15,262 bases of DNA from an uncultured Clostridia bacterium. GTDB taxonomy: Bacteria > Bacillota > Clostridia > TANB77 > CAG-508. Below are positions 7,901-15,163 of the stretch, one piece after another. The notes under the pieces were generated by a model that saw only the letters and a program-made list of their open reading frames with translations, had not been told where the DNA came from and did not search any database. The DNA is taken from positions 1 through 15,262 of the forward strand of contig CAKPOI010000034.1 of NCBI GenBank assembly GCA_934169775.1, read 5' to 3'. The position numbers and the translations under genes are program-made. How positions within the stretch are numbered: the first letter of the stretch is position 1; every line of letters begins with the position of its first letter.

Positions 7901-8578
7901 TTAGTCCACATTTTTATTAAGCATTTTTGCTATTACTGCTTTAGTCTTAATTCCTTGTTCTGTAAACATTTTTTCATGTTCTGTTTCTATATTTTCAGGA
8001 AAAATTTGATTATTATGTAAATCTTCTGTTTTAGCAATTATTGTAAATCCACTTTCTTCAAAGTATCTTAAACTTGCTAGATATAAATCATCATCATCTG
8101 TTTTAAAAAATATCTCTCCTTTTTTGCTTAAAAAAGTTTTATATTTTTCTAATTGTCTTGTATGTGTTAGTCTTTTTTTGTGATGCTTTCCTTTTGGCCA
8201 TGGATTACAAAAGTTTATATAAATTCTTTGTATGTTGTCTTTTTCGTCTAATATAAGTGGTATTCTTTCTATATCAAATCTTGTTATTATTACATTTTCT
8301 GGCTCTTTTTGAATTTCTTTATATTCATTTTCTATATTTCTTTTTGCTAATCCTAGCATTGCATCAACTAGATCTATTGCTATGTAATTATTTTCTGGGT
8401 GTTTTGATGCCATTTTTGCTATAAATTGTCCTTTTCCACATCCTAATTCTAAATATGTTGGTTGTTCTTGATTTTTAAATAGTGTTTTCCATTTTCCTTT
8501 ATATTCTTCTGGATTGTCTATGTAAAATTTTGATGCTTCTAACTCTGGTCTTGCCCATTTTTTATATCTAATTCTCAT
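7901..8578 (-). CDS. trmB: tRNA (guanine-N7-)-methyltransferase TrmB
   Basis: TrmB transfers a methyl group from S-adenosylmethionine to N7 of G46 in the tRNA variable loop. The SAM-binding motif LELGCGKGQFI is at residues 43-53, and the family signature INFCNPWPKGKHHKKRLTH is at 121-139. The length of 225 residues is close to the family norm (about 213 in B. subtilis). The usual family signature there reads S/P-D-P-W; this protein has Asn in place of the Asp, though the following PWPK...H..KRLTH is kept. The ribosome site GGAAAGGA precedes the ATG at good spacing. It follows rnpB and its terminator, so it probably has its own promoter in the 120-base gap, although I could not identify a convincing one. 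Both genes act in tRNA maturation, which may be coincidence. Confidence 0.95.
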   Translation of the reverse strand: MRIRYKKWARPELEASKFYIDNPEEYKGKWKTLFKNQEQPTYLELGCGKGQFIAKMASKHPENNYIAIDLVDAMLGLAKRNIENEYKEIQKEPENVIITRFDIERIPLILDEKDNIQRIYINFCNPWPKGKHHKKRLTHTRQLEKYKTFLSKKGEIFFKTDDDDLYLASLRYFEESGFTIIAKTEDLHNNQIFPENIETEHEKMFTEQGIKTKAVIAKMLNKNVD

Positions 8579-8625
8579 TTTTTATTCCTTTCCAAAACTG
8601 CATTTAATAAGCGTTTTACTAAAAA

Positions 8626-8660
8626 CAAAAAAAGCAAAGTCAAAAATTATAACTTTTGCT
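8626..8660 (-). terminator. Rho-independent terminator after rnpB
   Basis: On the minus strand, AGCAAAAGT pairs with ACTTTGCT (one bulged A) around an 11-base AT-rich loop, followed by seven T residues and further T-rich sequence. It lies about 40 bases beyond the 3' end of the RNase P RNA. Confidence 0.65.
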
Positions 8661-8696
8661 ATTTATGTTAAAGTTAATAAATATATATTTTATTAC

Positions 8697-9111
8697 AAAA
8701 GAGCAAATCTGTAAGCCGGGTTCTGTCTTTTAAAATAGCCATTTATCTAGGATTATTATTGCTAATAATCTCAAGCCACGCAATTCAAGAAGGCACCGAG
8801 CAGGTTTAATCTTCTTTATTAGGTGTTGCTCCAGATGGGGTTTACACTGACCTGTTATGTCACCATAACAGCGGTGAGCTCTTACCTCGCCTTTTCATCC
8901 TTACCTCTTGCAAAACATCCAGAATTTCTTCCTTTGTCTATAAGTCGAATAACCATAAGGTTAAACTCTTAAAGAGGCGGTTATTTTCTGTTGCACTTTC
9001 CTTAGGGTTGCCCCCACTAGACGTTATCTAGCATCATTGCTCTATGGAGCCCGGACTTTCCTCTCGTAGTATCTTTCGATTTCTACCAGCGACTATTCAA
9101 TTTACTCTTTT
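8697..9111 (-). ncRNA. rnpB: RNase P RNA component (A-type-like)
   Basis: This is the catalytic RNA that removes the 5' leader of pre-tRNAs. On the minus strand the conserved blocks appear in order: GAGGAAAGTCCGGGCTCC (9046-9063), GTGCAACAGAAA (near 8985-8997), GGTAAGGATGAAAAGG (8890-8905), GGTAAGAGCTCACCGC (8871-8886) and GACAGAACCCGGCTTACAG (8709-8727). The ends pair as helix P1: AAAAGAGTAAAT at the 5' end with ATTTGCTCTTTT at the 3' end, which fixes the limits to within a few bases. The size, about 410 nt, is normal. The layout fits the A-type seen in Clostridia rather than the B-type of Bacilli; this is inferred from conserved blocks, not a folded model. A promoter and a terminator flank it. 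Confidence 0.95.
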
Positions 9112-9114
9112 GGT

Positions 9115-9143
9115 ATTATATCATAAATTTTTAAATTCTTCTA
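9115..9143 (-). promoter_or_regulatory. Promoter of rnpB
   Basis: The minus strand shows an extended -10, TGA followed by TATAAT (9115-9120), directly before the RNA 5' end. A weak -35 (TAGAAG, 9138-9143) sits at 17-base spacing. The promoter overlaps the last codons and stop codon of the preceding minus-strand gene. Confidence 0.6.
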
Positions 9144-10131
9144 GTGTATTTTTATATTTTATTAAAAAGATTTTTGAATCTTTTACATTTGCTGATTTGT
9201 ATAATTCATTTATCATTATATATGCTTTATTTATCCCATACTGTTTTTCTTCTTTCATATCTGTTGATGTCATTAACTTAGAAAATTCTTCTGATGCAGA
9301 TCTCATATGATTTGATATTTCATCCCATTTTTCTTCATCCAAACTACTATATGCTTTAAAAATATTTAATTTAGTTTTTGCTATCGTTTTTTCTTGTTCA
9401 CTACTATCATTTTCTTCTATAAACTTAACATAAATCTCATATATTTTACATAGTTGTTTTAATGTATCTGTTTTATTTTCTCCTTGAATTATTTTAGTCA
9501 AATTATCATATTCTGTATTAAAATTTAAAATATTTTGATCAGTAATATTTGTTTGATATAAATCTAATGTTATTGTTGGTATTGATACATATATTTTTTC
9601 TATATTATTTTTAACTTCTTTCCAATCAATTTCTTCTTTTTGAGTTAATATTCCTTCTTCTTGTAAATTATACTTTTTTTGTATTGATTCTGTGTTTTTA
9701 TCTGAACTAGACGCATTTCCGGTTGTATTGTTTTCTTCTGAACTAGACGCATTTCCGGTTGCATTGTTTTCTTCTGAACTTGAACTGTTCTCTTTTTGGT
9801 TGTTTCCTGTACTACTTTCATTGCTATTTTTCAAATTAGAACCTGTACTATCTTTTCCATTTTGGTTTGTTTCTTCTTTATTTTCTGTATTAACTGTGTT
9901 TACTGATATTTTATAGCTTTCATATTCTATATTGTTCATTTTATTAAATATTTTTATTAAGTTCTCATCTATATACTGTATCTCTTTTTCTGTTTTTTCT
10001 TTTATTTTACTTTGTTTACCATTCTTGTTTACTGACATTACTCTGTATGTTCCAAAACCTATTATTAATACTAAAAATACTGCTAAAAATACAAATGATA
10101 TAATTTTATATTTTTTTATCATTATTATCAT
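9121..10131 (-). CDS. Membrane-anchored extracytoplasmic protein, unknown function
   Basis: I do not recognise a family. About 336 residues: a short basic start, one membrane helix (about residues 10-28, IISFVFLAVFLVLIIGFGTY) and then a soluble part likely outside the cell. There is no lipobox Cys, so it is an uncleaved N-terminal anchor rather than a lipoprotein. Residues about 85-150 form a low-complexity Ser/Asn/Gly/Glu linker with a 12-residue unit, SSSEENNATGNA, in two near-identical copies plus a partial third, coming from a 36-base DNA repeat at 9701-9772. The C-terminal half (about 160-336) looks helical and charged, with few Gly/Pro. The start is uncertain: GAGAGG lies 3 bases before the ATG at 10131 and 12 before the ATG at 10122. 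It is followed immediately by the rnpB promoter. Confidence 0.7.
   Translation of the reverse strand: MIIMIKKYKIISFVFLAVFLVLIIGFGTYRVMSVNKNGKQSKIKEKTEKEIQYIDENLIKIFNKMNNIEYESYKISVNTVNTENKEETNQNGKDSTGSNLKNSNESSTGNNQKENSSSSEENNATGNASSSEENNTTGNASSSDKNTESIQKKYNLQEEGILTQKEEIDWKEVKNNIEKIYVSIPTITLDLYQTNITDQNILNFNTEYDNLTKIIQGENKTDTLKQLCKIYEIYVKFIEENDSSEQEKTIAKTKLNIFKAYSSLDEEKWDEISNHMRSASEEFSKLMTSTDMKEEKQYGINKAYIMINELYKSANVKDSKIFLIKYKNTLEEFKNL
9701..9781. repeat. 36-base tandem repeat (2 full copies plus a fragment)
   Basis: Copies at 9701-9736 and 9737-9772 differ at one base only (9726 T, 9762 C); a third copy starts at 9773 and diverges after about 9 bases. The unit is a whole number of codons, so the reading frame is kept. 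It encodes the low-complexity linker of the surrounding gene and probably arose by recent slippage or duplication. Confidence 0.9.
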
Positions 10132-10297
10132 CAACCTCTCTTTTATGTATTTTTATTATTATTTCCTTTTTTTACTTTATTTATACATTTCGTAAAATTT
10201 TTCTTTATGTTATAAATTCTATAAATTTGCACATATTATAATAAGAGCATTTGTTATTTTTTTAACATATATTTTTTAAGATGTTTTAGGAGTGAAT
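10132..10297. other. Divergent intergenic region
   Basis: This gap separates the minus-strand anchored-protein gene from the plus-strand small gene, so it should hold two outward promoters. ATTATAAT near 10236-10242 can serve as a -10 on either strand, but neither side has a good -35. TGTTA and TAACA (10252-10267) form a small inverted repeat that could be an operator. Nothing stronger is visible. Confidence 0.3.
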
Positions 10298-10576
10298 ATG
10301 ATTACTGTAAATTTATTTAGTGAAAAACCAGGTGAAGTTAATAAATTTTTAAGTCATTTTTATAATACTAATTTAGAGTTAAATTCTGCTTTAAGTTGGA
10401 ATAAAAATTATGAAAATCCTATAGAAATGGCTGAAATTATAGGAACATATATAGATAATGTAGATAAATATACATTAAATATGTGGATATCATTGGATAA
10501 AGGTATTTATTTACATGTAAATGAATATAATGCTGATGATATAATTAAATATTTATACGAGAGATTTCCGTACTAA
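10298..10576 (+). CDS. Small protein of unknown function (92 aa)
   Basis: I do not recognise the family. It is the only convincing plus-strand protein gene here. The ATG at 10298 has the ribosome site AGGAG five bases upstream; a GTG two codons earlier overlaps that site and is less likely. The protein is acidic and mixed alpha/beta in appearance, without signal peptide, membrane helix, Cys or metal motif. It carries aromatic residues near the middle and end (TLNMWISLDKGIYLHV, IIKYLYERFPY). Codon use is as AT-rich as its neighbours, arguing for a native gene. Its real ribosome site, its divergent position and its separation from all other genes support it as coding, probably a single-gene unit. 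Confidence 0.7.
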   Translation: MITVNLFSEKPGEVNKFLSHFYNTNLELNSALSWNKNYENPIEMAEIIGTYIDNVDKYTLNMWISLDKGIYLHVNEYNADDIIKYLYERFPY

Positions 10577-10605
10577 AAATAAAAGATAACATTTATCATA
10601 TAAAA

Positions 10606-10770
10606 ATAACAATGCACAGAACTTTGCTTTGCAAATTTCGCGCGCGAACAAAGACGCGGACTTTAAAATGTTCTAATAAATGCTAATGTTATTAATGTCC
10701 GCTTTTGTTCTATTCTAGGAAAGTTCGAAGAACTTTCCTATGTTATATGATGATTTTTGCTCCGTCCCCA
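10606..10770. repeat. GC-rich, palindrome-rich intergenic element
   Basis: The sequence contrasts sharply with the AT-rich surroundings. In order: TTTGC/GCAAA hairpin (10623-10635); perfect palindrome TTCGCGCGCGAA (10637-10648); a long imperfect stem in which GAACAAA..GCGGAC (from 10646 to 10661) pairs with GTCCGC..TTTGTTC (from 10697 to 10710) around an AT-rich loop; a perfect 11-base-pair hairpin TAGGAAAGTTC/GAACTTTCCTA (10716-10740, 3-base loop); and TTTTTGCTCCGTCCCC (10754-10769). No T run follows the hairpins, so they are poor terminators. It lies between convergent genes, a common site for dispersed repeat elements. It could instead be a structured RNA. Confidence 0.55.
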
Positions 10771-10776
10771 AGTCAT

Positions 10777-11364
10777 TTATTTTAAATCAACATCTGCTTC
10801 AATAGCAACAGTTTTTTCTAAATTATCTTGTGCTTGTTCTTTTTCTTCTTCAATTAGATCTGCTTTTCCTGGTGTTTCGTCTATCTCTATTTTGTTGTCA
10901 ACACCATTTGTAGTAACTTCTACATTTTCAACTTCTTCTTTGTTTCCATCTGTTTCAATTACTTCTACTGATTTAACATCATCTTTTTGTTCTTCTTCAT
11001 TTTCTTGTTTTGCTCCACATTCTGGGCAGAAATTCATATTTTTGTCTATTTCTTTATAACAATTTTTACATACTTTTTTATCTTTTAAGTCAATACATTC
11101 TTTTAAAATACTATCTATTTCATCACTTATTACATCCAATTTTGTACATTCTTCTTCTAAATCTTTTTTTATATCTACTGTTTCTTCTTTTACATGTTTT
11201 TCATATATTTTTTTACCTATTTCTTCATAAATATCGTTTGCTTGACTTTTTAAATCTGCCATTTTCATTTTTAATTTTGCTTCTCTTGCAATTTTTCCTG
11301 TTTTGTCAGCTGTAACTTTATATGCCTCACTAGCTTTTTTACCTAACTTATCAAAAAATTCCAT
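10777..11364 (-). CDS. Zinc-ribbon protein with N-terminal coiled coil
   Basis: A 195-residue soluble protein of unknown role. Residues about 20-95 are Lys/Glu-rich and helical, probably a coiled coil, with MADLKSQANDIYEEIGKKIY as its best-conserved-looking part. A zinc ribbon follows: CKNC (99-102) and CPEC (113-116), the four Cys expected to hold one zinc ion. The last 75 residues are acidic and low in complexity (Glu, Val, Asp), likely disordered. No signal peptide or membrane helix is seen. Proteins of this layout are common in Clostridia but, as far as I know, uncharacterised. The ribosome site is unusual: AAAGGA lies about 12 bases before the ATG, longer than ideal, and no closer in-frame start exists. 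It follows gpsA but appears to have its own promoter. Confidence 0.75.
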   Translation of the reverse strand: MEFFDKLGKKASEAYKVTADKTGKIAREAKLKMKMADLKSQANDIYEEIGKKIYEKHVKEETVDIKKDLEEECTKLDVISDEIDSILKECIDLKDKKVCKNCYKEIDKNMNFCPECGAKQENEEEQKDDVKSVEVIETDGNKEEVENVEVTTNGVDNKIEIDETPGKADLIEEEKEQAQDNLEKTVAIEADVDLK

Positions 11365-11410
11365 TTTATTTCACAATCCTTTCATATTTTTCTTTTTATA
11401 ATTAGTATTT

Positions 11411-11439
11411 ATTATATTTTTGTTTTTATGCATTTTTAA
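11411..11439 (-). promoter_or_regulatory. Probable promoter of the zinc-ribbon gene
   Basis: On the minus strand TTAAAA (11434-11439), a 17-base spacer and TATAAT (11411-11416) lie about 47 bases before the ATG. The -10 is perfect and the -35 matches four of six positions. In such AT-rich DNA chance matches are frequent. Confidence 0.45.
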
Positions 11440-11448
11440 TTAAATTTT

Positions 11449-12438
11449 CTAACATATTTCCATCTTTTTTTCTCTTGTCATTAACTCATCAACAGCTGTT
11501 TTTGCATCAAGTTTATTATATATAACATCATAAGCGGTATTTATAATTGGTACTTCTATATTATATTTTTTGCTTAAAGCATATGCAACATCAATGTTAT
11601 CAATACTTTCTATTACCATTCCAACTTCTTTTTTTGCTTCTTCTAGTGTTTTTCCTTGACCTATTAATTTTCCTGCTCTTCTATTTCTAGAATGCTCACT
11701 TAAACATGTTACTATTAAATCTCCTAAACCGCTTAGTCCAAAAAATGTGTCTTTTTGTCCTCCTAATGCAACTCCTAATCTTGATATTTCTCCTAGTCCT
11801 CTTGTTATAAGTGCTGCAAATGTATTATCTCCAAATCCAACTCCTGCTGCAACACCTGCACAAAATGCAATAATATTTTTTAAAGCTCCTCCTAGTTCTA
11901 CTCCTTTTACATCTTCTGATGTATATACTCTCATATGTGAACACATAAATGCATCTTGTACAAGTTCTCTTACTTCTTTGTCTTTTGATGCCATTACTAG
12001 TACTGTTGGTATTGCTATAGATACTTCTTCTGCATGACTTGGACCTGATAGAACTCCCACTCTTGCTTCTGGTAATTCTTCTGATATTACTTCATCTAAA
12101 GTTTTCATTGATTCTTTTTCAAATCCTTTAGAACATATTATTATTGGTATATTTCCTACATATTCTTTATATTGTCTAAATGTATCTCTTGTAAATTTTG
12201 AAGGTGTTACATGTAAAATAAAATCTGCACCTTCTATAACTTCTTTAAAATCTGTTGAACAAATAATTCCTTCAGGTAAAGTTAAATTTGGTAAAAATTT
12301 GCACTTTTTCTCATTATTTATTAAATCTCTTTCTTCTTCCAAAAATGACCATATTTTTACACTATGTCCCATATTTGCTAAGTGTGTTGCTAATGCAACT
12401 CCCCAGCTTCCACTTCCTATAATTGCTATATTGTTCAT
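11449..12438 (-). CDS. gpsA: NAD(P)-dependent glycerol-3-phosphate dehydrogenase
   Basis: GpsA reduces dihydroxyacetone phosphate to sn-glycerol-3-phosphate, the backbone for phospholipids, in the cytoplasm. The N-terminal Rossmann motif IGSGSWGVALA covers residues 7-17. Family signatures follow: CSKGFE (102-107, Lys104), LSGPSHAEEV (130-139), the catalytic-Lys region ELGGALKNI (Lys187) and LSGLGDLIVTC with the following RNRRAGKLIG. The length of 329 residues is slightly under the usual 335-345. It stands two genes downstream of plsY, whose enzyme uses its product, so the cluster makes sense as one lipid pathway. Spacing to the preceding gene is only 25 bases, fitting co-transcription. In many Clostridia spoIVA follows gpsA; here it does not. 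Confidence 0.97.
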   Translation of the reverse strand: MNNIAIIGSGSWGVALATHLANMGHSVKIWSFLEEERDLINNEKKCKFLPNLTLPEGIICSTDFKEVIEGADFILHVTPSKFTRDTFRQYKEYVGNIPIIICSKGFEKESMKTLDEVISEELPEARVGVLSGPSHAEEVSIAIPTVLVMASKDKEVRELVQDAFMCSHMRVYTSEDVKGVELGGALKNIIAFCAGVAAGVGFGDNTFAALITRGLGEISRLGVALGGQKDTFFGLSGLGDLIVTCLSEHSRNRRAGKLIGQGKTLEEAKKEVGMVIESIDNIDVAYALSKKYNIEVPIINTAYDVIYNKLDAKTAVDELMTREKKMEIC

Positions 12439-12463
12439 ATTTAATCACATTCCTTTCTAACAT

Positions 12464-13051
12464 TTATTTCAATTTTATTATAATGCAAATGATAATTAAA
12501 ATTACTATTCCTATAGCAATTTTCCACCAAGTTACACTTACTTTTTTATAATCTTCACTTGTTAATTTTTCTTGTTTTGAGTCATAAGTTAATTTGCATA
12601 TACCTTCTTGATTGAATTTAAAGTTATCCAAATACATGATTGTGCTTTCTTTTTCGCCATTTTTTTGTATTTTAAATTTTATATCAAATTTATTGTAATC
12701 TTTTAACATTTTAAATTGATAATAATCTGCAGCAATTGGTTTTAATGTTACTTCTACATATTGAATATTTTCTTGTGTAAAGATTTTAGGTTTTACTAAA
12801 CTTTTGTCTATTTCTAAAGTTGATATGTCATTGTTGGCTAATGTTTCTGGTCCTGTATATGTAATATGATTTTCTGAATTTTCAATCGCATATTGTATGT
12901 ACTCAACTGGTAATAATAGTGATAATTCGTATTCTTTTTCTATATCTTTTATTGTTAATTCTATTGTATTATATTCTGTTACTGCATTCACATTTGTTAC
13001 ATATATAAATATTATTAAAATTTGTGACAATATTATTAATGTTTTTTTCAT
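12464..13051 (-). CDS. Exported, C-terminally membrane-anchored protein, unknown function
   Basis: I do not recognise the family. The 195 residues begin with a clear signal peptide (about 1-23, basic start, hydrophobic core, VNA cleavage site) and end with a single membrane helix (about 175-193) preceded by Trp-Trp-Lys and followed by a Lys tail. This predicts one extracytoplasmic domain held in the membrane by its C terminus. That domain has many beta-prone stretches (NTIELTIKD, YVEVTLKPI, KFDIKFKIQ), suggesting a beta-sandwich, though this is only an impression. The ribosome site AAAGGAGG is strong. The gene sits between plsY and gpsA, about 70 bases after plsY with no terminator, so it probably belongs to the der-plsY-gpsA operon. 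A link to the envelope is plausible; a precise role cannot be read. Confidence 0.7.
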   Translation of the reverse strand: MKKTLIILSQILIIFIYVTNVNAVTEYNTIELTIKDIEKEYELSLLLPVEYIQYAIENSENHITYTGPETLANNDISTLEIDKSLVKPKIFTQENIQYVEVTLKPIAADYYQFKMLKDYNKFDIKFKIQKNGEKESTIMYLDNFKFNQEGICKLTYDSKQEKLTSEDYKKVSVTWWKIAIGIVILIIICIIIKLK

Positions 13052-13123
13052 TTTTTCCTCCTTTGATAAAATTTTTTTAAAATTTCACCATTTTCAACTT
13101 TTGTTTTTTATATTTAAAAAATC

Positions 13124-13753
13124 TTATTTTTTGAATGATAATTTATTTTCTGTTCCAGTTAACATTCTTTTTATATTACTTCTATGATTATATAGAACAA
13201 TAATTGCTAATATTACACTATATATAAAATAGTTTCCTCCTTCTGCAACAATATAATTATCTTTTATAAATAATGTTAATACTGGAAATAATACTGCTGC
13301 TGCACATGAGCCTAATGATACCATTTGTGTTAATGCCATTAATACTAATGCAAATACTAAACATATTAAACCTATTTGCCAGTTTGTCATTAATAAAATT
13401 CCTAATGATGTCGCTACACCTTTTCCACCTTTAAATCCAAAGAATATTGGGAATGTATGTCCTATAACAACTGCAATACCTGCAATCTGTACTAGTAATC
13501 CTTTATCTGCACTTTTTACTATATTCCCTATTCCTATTGCTATTAAAATTGCTACTACACCTTTTAATATATCGCATAATAAAGTAAGTGCTGCTGCTCC
13601 TTTTCCTACTGAACGTAGCATATTTGTACTTCCCGCATTTCCGCTTCCTTTTTCCCTAACATCAAATCCTGCAAATTTCTTACTAAATATTACAGAAAAA
13701 TTTACACTTCCTATTAAGTAGGCTATTATTGCCGTAATTACATTTATTACCAT
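13124..13753 (-). CDS. plsY: Acyl-phosphate:glycerol-3-phosphate acyltransferase PlsY
   Basis: PlsY is an integral membrane enzyme that moves a fatty acid from acyl-phosphate to the 1-position of glycerol-3-phosphate, the first step of phospholipid synthesis in most Gram-positive bacteria. Its three active-site motifs are present: KGSGNAGSTNMLR (35-47), GHTFPIFFGFKGGKGVATS (98-116) and HRSNIKRMLTGTENK near the C terminus. Hydrophobic helices alternate with these loops as expected. At 209 residues it is slightly longer than B. subtilis PlsY (193). Its ATG shares one base with the der stop codon (TAATG), and the ribosome site AGAAGG lies inside der, so translation is probably coupled to der. 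Its substrate is supplied by gpsA in the same cluster. Confidence 0.97.
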   Translation of the reverse strand: MVINVITAIIAYLIGSVNFSVIFSKKFAGFDVREKGSGNAGSTNMLRSVGKGAAALTLLCDILKGVVAILIAIGIGNIVKSADKGLLVQIAGIAVVIGHTFPIFFGFKGGKGVATSLGILLMTNWQIGLICLVFALVLMALTQMVSLGSCAAAVLFPVLTLFIKDNYIVAEGGNYFIYSVILAIIVLYNHRSNIKRMLTGTENKLSFKK

Positions 13754-15075
13754 TATTTTTCAACCTTCTCTCTTACTATAATTCTAATTGGAGTACCTTG
13801 TAATCCAAATTCTTTTCTTATTTGATTTACTAAATATCTTTCATAAGAAAAGTGGAATAAATCTTTGTTGTTTACAAATATTACAAATGTTGGTGGCTTA
13901 GTTGATGCTTGTGTTCCATACAAAATTTTAAGTCTTTTGCCTTTGTCTGTTGGTGGTTGTACTATTGCAATTGCTTCATTTATTACTTGATTTAATACTG
14001 ATGTAGATATTCTCATTGCATTTTGTTTTGCTACATCATTTATCATGTCAAATAATTTGTCTACTCTTTGTCCTGTTTTTGCTGAAATAAAAATTATTGG
14101 TGCATATGATAAATATGCTAATTTTGAATATACTTCTTTTTTGTATTTTTCTAGTGTGCCAGTTTCTTTTTCTATTTCGTCCCATTTGTTTACAACTATT
14201 ATAACACCTTTTCCGGCCTCATGTGCTTCACCTGCTATTTTGGTATCTTGTTCTGTAACTCCTTCATTTGCATCAATCATCATTAAACATACATCTGCTC
14301 TTTCTATTGCAAGTAAACTTCTTATTACACTATATTTTTCTATTCTTTCATTTACTTTATTTTTTTTACGAATTCCTGCTGTGTCTATTAGCACATATTT
14401 TCCTTTATCATTTTCAAAATAGCTGTCAATGGCATCTCTTGTTGTACCAGCTATATCACTTACAATAGTTCTGTTTTCACCTAAAATTTTGTTTATTAAT
14501 GAAGATTTTCCTACATTTGGTTTTCCTATTACTGCTACTTTTATAACCTCATCATTTTCTTCATCTATGTCTTTTTCTGGGAAATGTTCGTATATTGCAT
14601 CTAGCACATCTCCTATACCTAATGCATTTGCTGCTGATATTGGATATGGATCTCCTATTCCTAAATTATAAAACTCATATATATCTTGTTTTGCTTTTTC
14701 ATAATTGTCTGCTTTATTACATACTAATACTATTGGTTTTCCTGATTTTTTTAACATCAATGCAATTTCTTGGTCTGCTGCTGTTACTCCTTGTTTTATA
14801 TCTGTTAAAAATATTATTACATCTGCCATTTCTATTGCTAAATTAGCTTGTTCTCTCATCTGTGATAAAATTATATCTTCTGATTCTGGCTCTATTCCTC
14901 CTGTGTCTATTAATGTAAAGTTTCTTCCTCTCCAATTTGTTTCTGCATATACTCTGTCTCTTGTTACTCCTGGTGTGTCTTCTACTATAGAAATTCTGCT
15001 TCCTGCTAAATAATTAAAAAATGTTGATTTTCCTACATTTGGCTTTCCTATGATTGCTACTATTGGTTTTGACAT
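13753..15075 (-). CDS. der: Ribosome-assembly GTPase Der (EngA)
   Basis: Der is an essential double-domain GTPase that helps mature the 50S ribosomal subunit. The first G domain has GKPNVGKST (10-18), DTPGVTRD (33-40), DTGG (57-60) and NKAD (120-123). The second has GKPNVGKSS (184-192), TTRD (211-214), DTAGIRKK (231-238) and NKWD (296-299). The C-terminal part is the KH-like domain. Its length of 440 residues is normal (about 436). The ribosome site AGAAAGGA stands 8 bases before the ATG. It is the first gene of a transcription unit with a good promoter about 60 bases upstream, and overlaps plsY by one base. A small hairpin (CTTGC/GCAAG, 15094-15113) lies in its leader, without a clear role. 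Confidence 0.98.
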   Translation of the reverse strand: MSKPIVAIIGKPNVGKSTFFNYLAGSRISIVEDTPGVTRDRVYAETNWRGRNFTLIDTGGIEPESEDIILSQMREQANLAIEMADVIIFLTDIKQGVTAADQEIALMLKKSGKPIVLVCNKADNYEKAKQDIYEFYNLGIGDPYPISAANALGIGDVLDAIYEHFPEKDIDEENDEVIKVAVIGKPNVGKSSLINKILGENRTIVSDIAGTTRDAIDSYFENDKGKYVLIDTAGIRKKNKVNERIEKYSVIRSLLAIERADVCLMMIDANEGVTEQDTKIAGEAHEAGKGVIIVVNKWDEIEKETGTLEKYKKEVYSKLAYLSYAPIIFISAKTGQRVDKLFDMINDVAKQNAMRISTSVLNQVINEAIAIVQPPTDKGKRLKILYGTQASTKPPTFVIFVNNKDLFHFSYERYLVNQIRKEFGLQGTPIRIIVREKVEK

Positions 15076-15129
15076 CTCTTTTTTCCTTTCTACTTGCTTT
15101 TCTTATTGCAAGATTAATTTTATGTGTTT

Positions 15130-15158
15130 ATTTTACTATATTCAATATAAAAAATCAA
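15130..15158 (-). promoter_or_regulatory. Promoter of the der-plsY operon
   Basis: On the minus strand TTGATT (15153-15158), 17 bases and TAAAAT (15130-15135) match the sigma-A consensus well. The start should fall about 50 bases before the der ATG. The -35 lies five bases from the 20-base tandem repeats. Confidence 0.7.
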
Positions 15159-15163
15159 GAGGT

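Noticed and set aside
7811..8020. Plus-strand open frame of 69 codons directly after the strong promoter
   Set aside because: It has no ribosome site, is interrupted at RNA level by the terminator hairpin, and its second half is antisense to trmB with a Phe/Cys/Leu-rich composition typical of shadow frames.
8661..8696. Possible continuation of the RNase P RNA or a second RNA past the P1 helix
   Set aside because: The P1 pairing closes at 8697 and the rest is AT-only sequence leading to the terminator.
9044..9310. Plus-strand open frame over the rnpB 5' end
   Set aside because: It overlaps the RNase P RNA and the end of the anchored-protein gene and has no ribosome site.
10716..10740. Perfect hairpin considered as a terminator for the converging genes
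   Set aside because: Neither strand has a T run after the stem; it is better placed in the palindrome-rich element.
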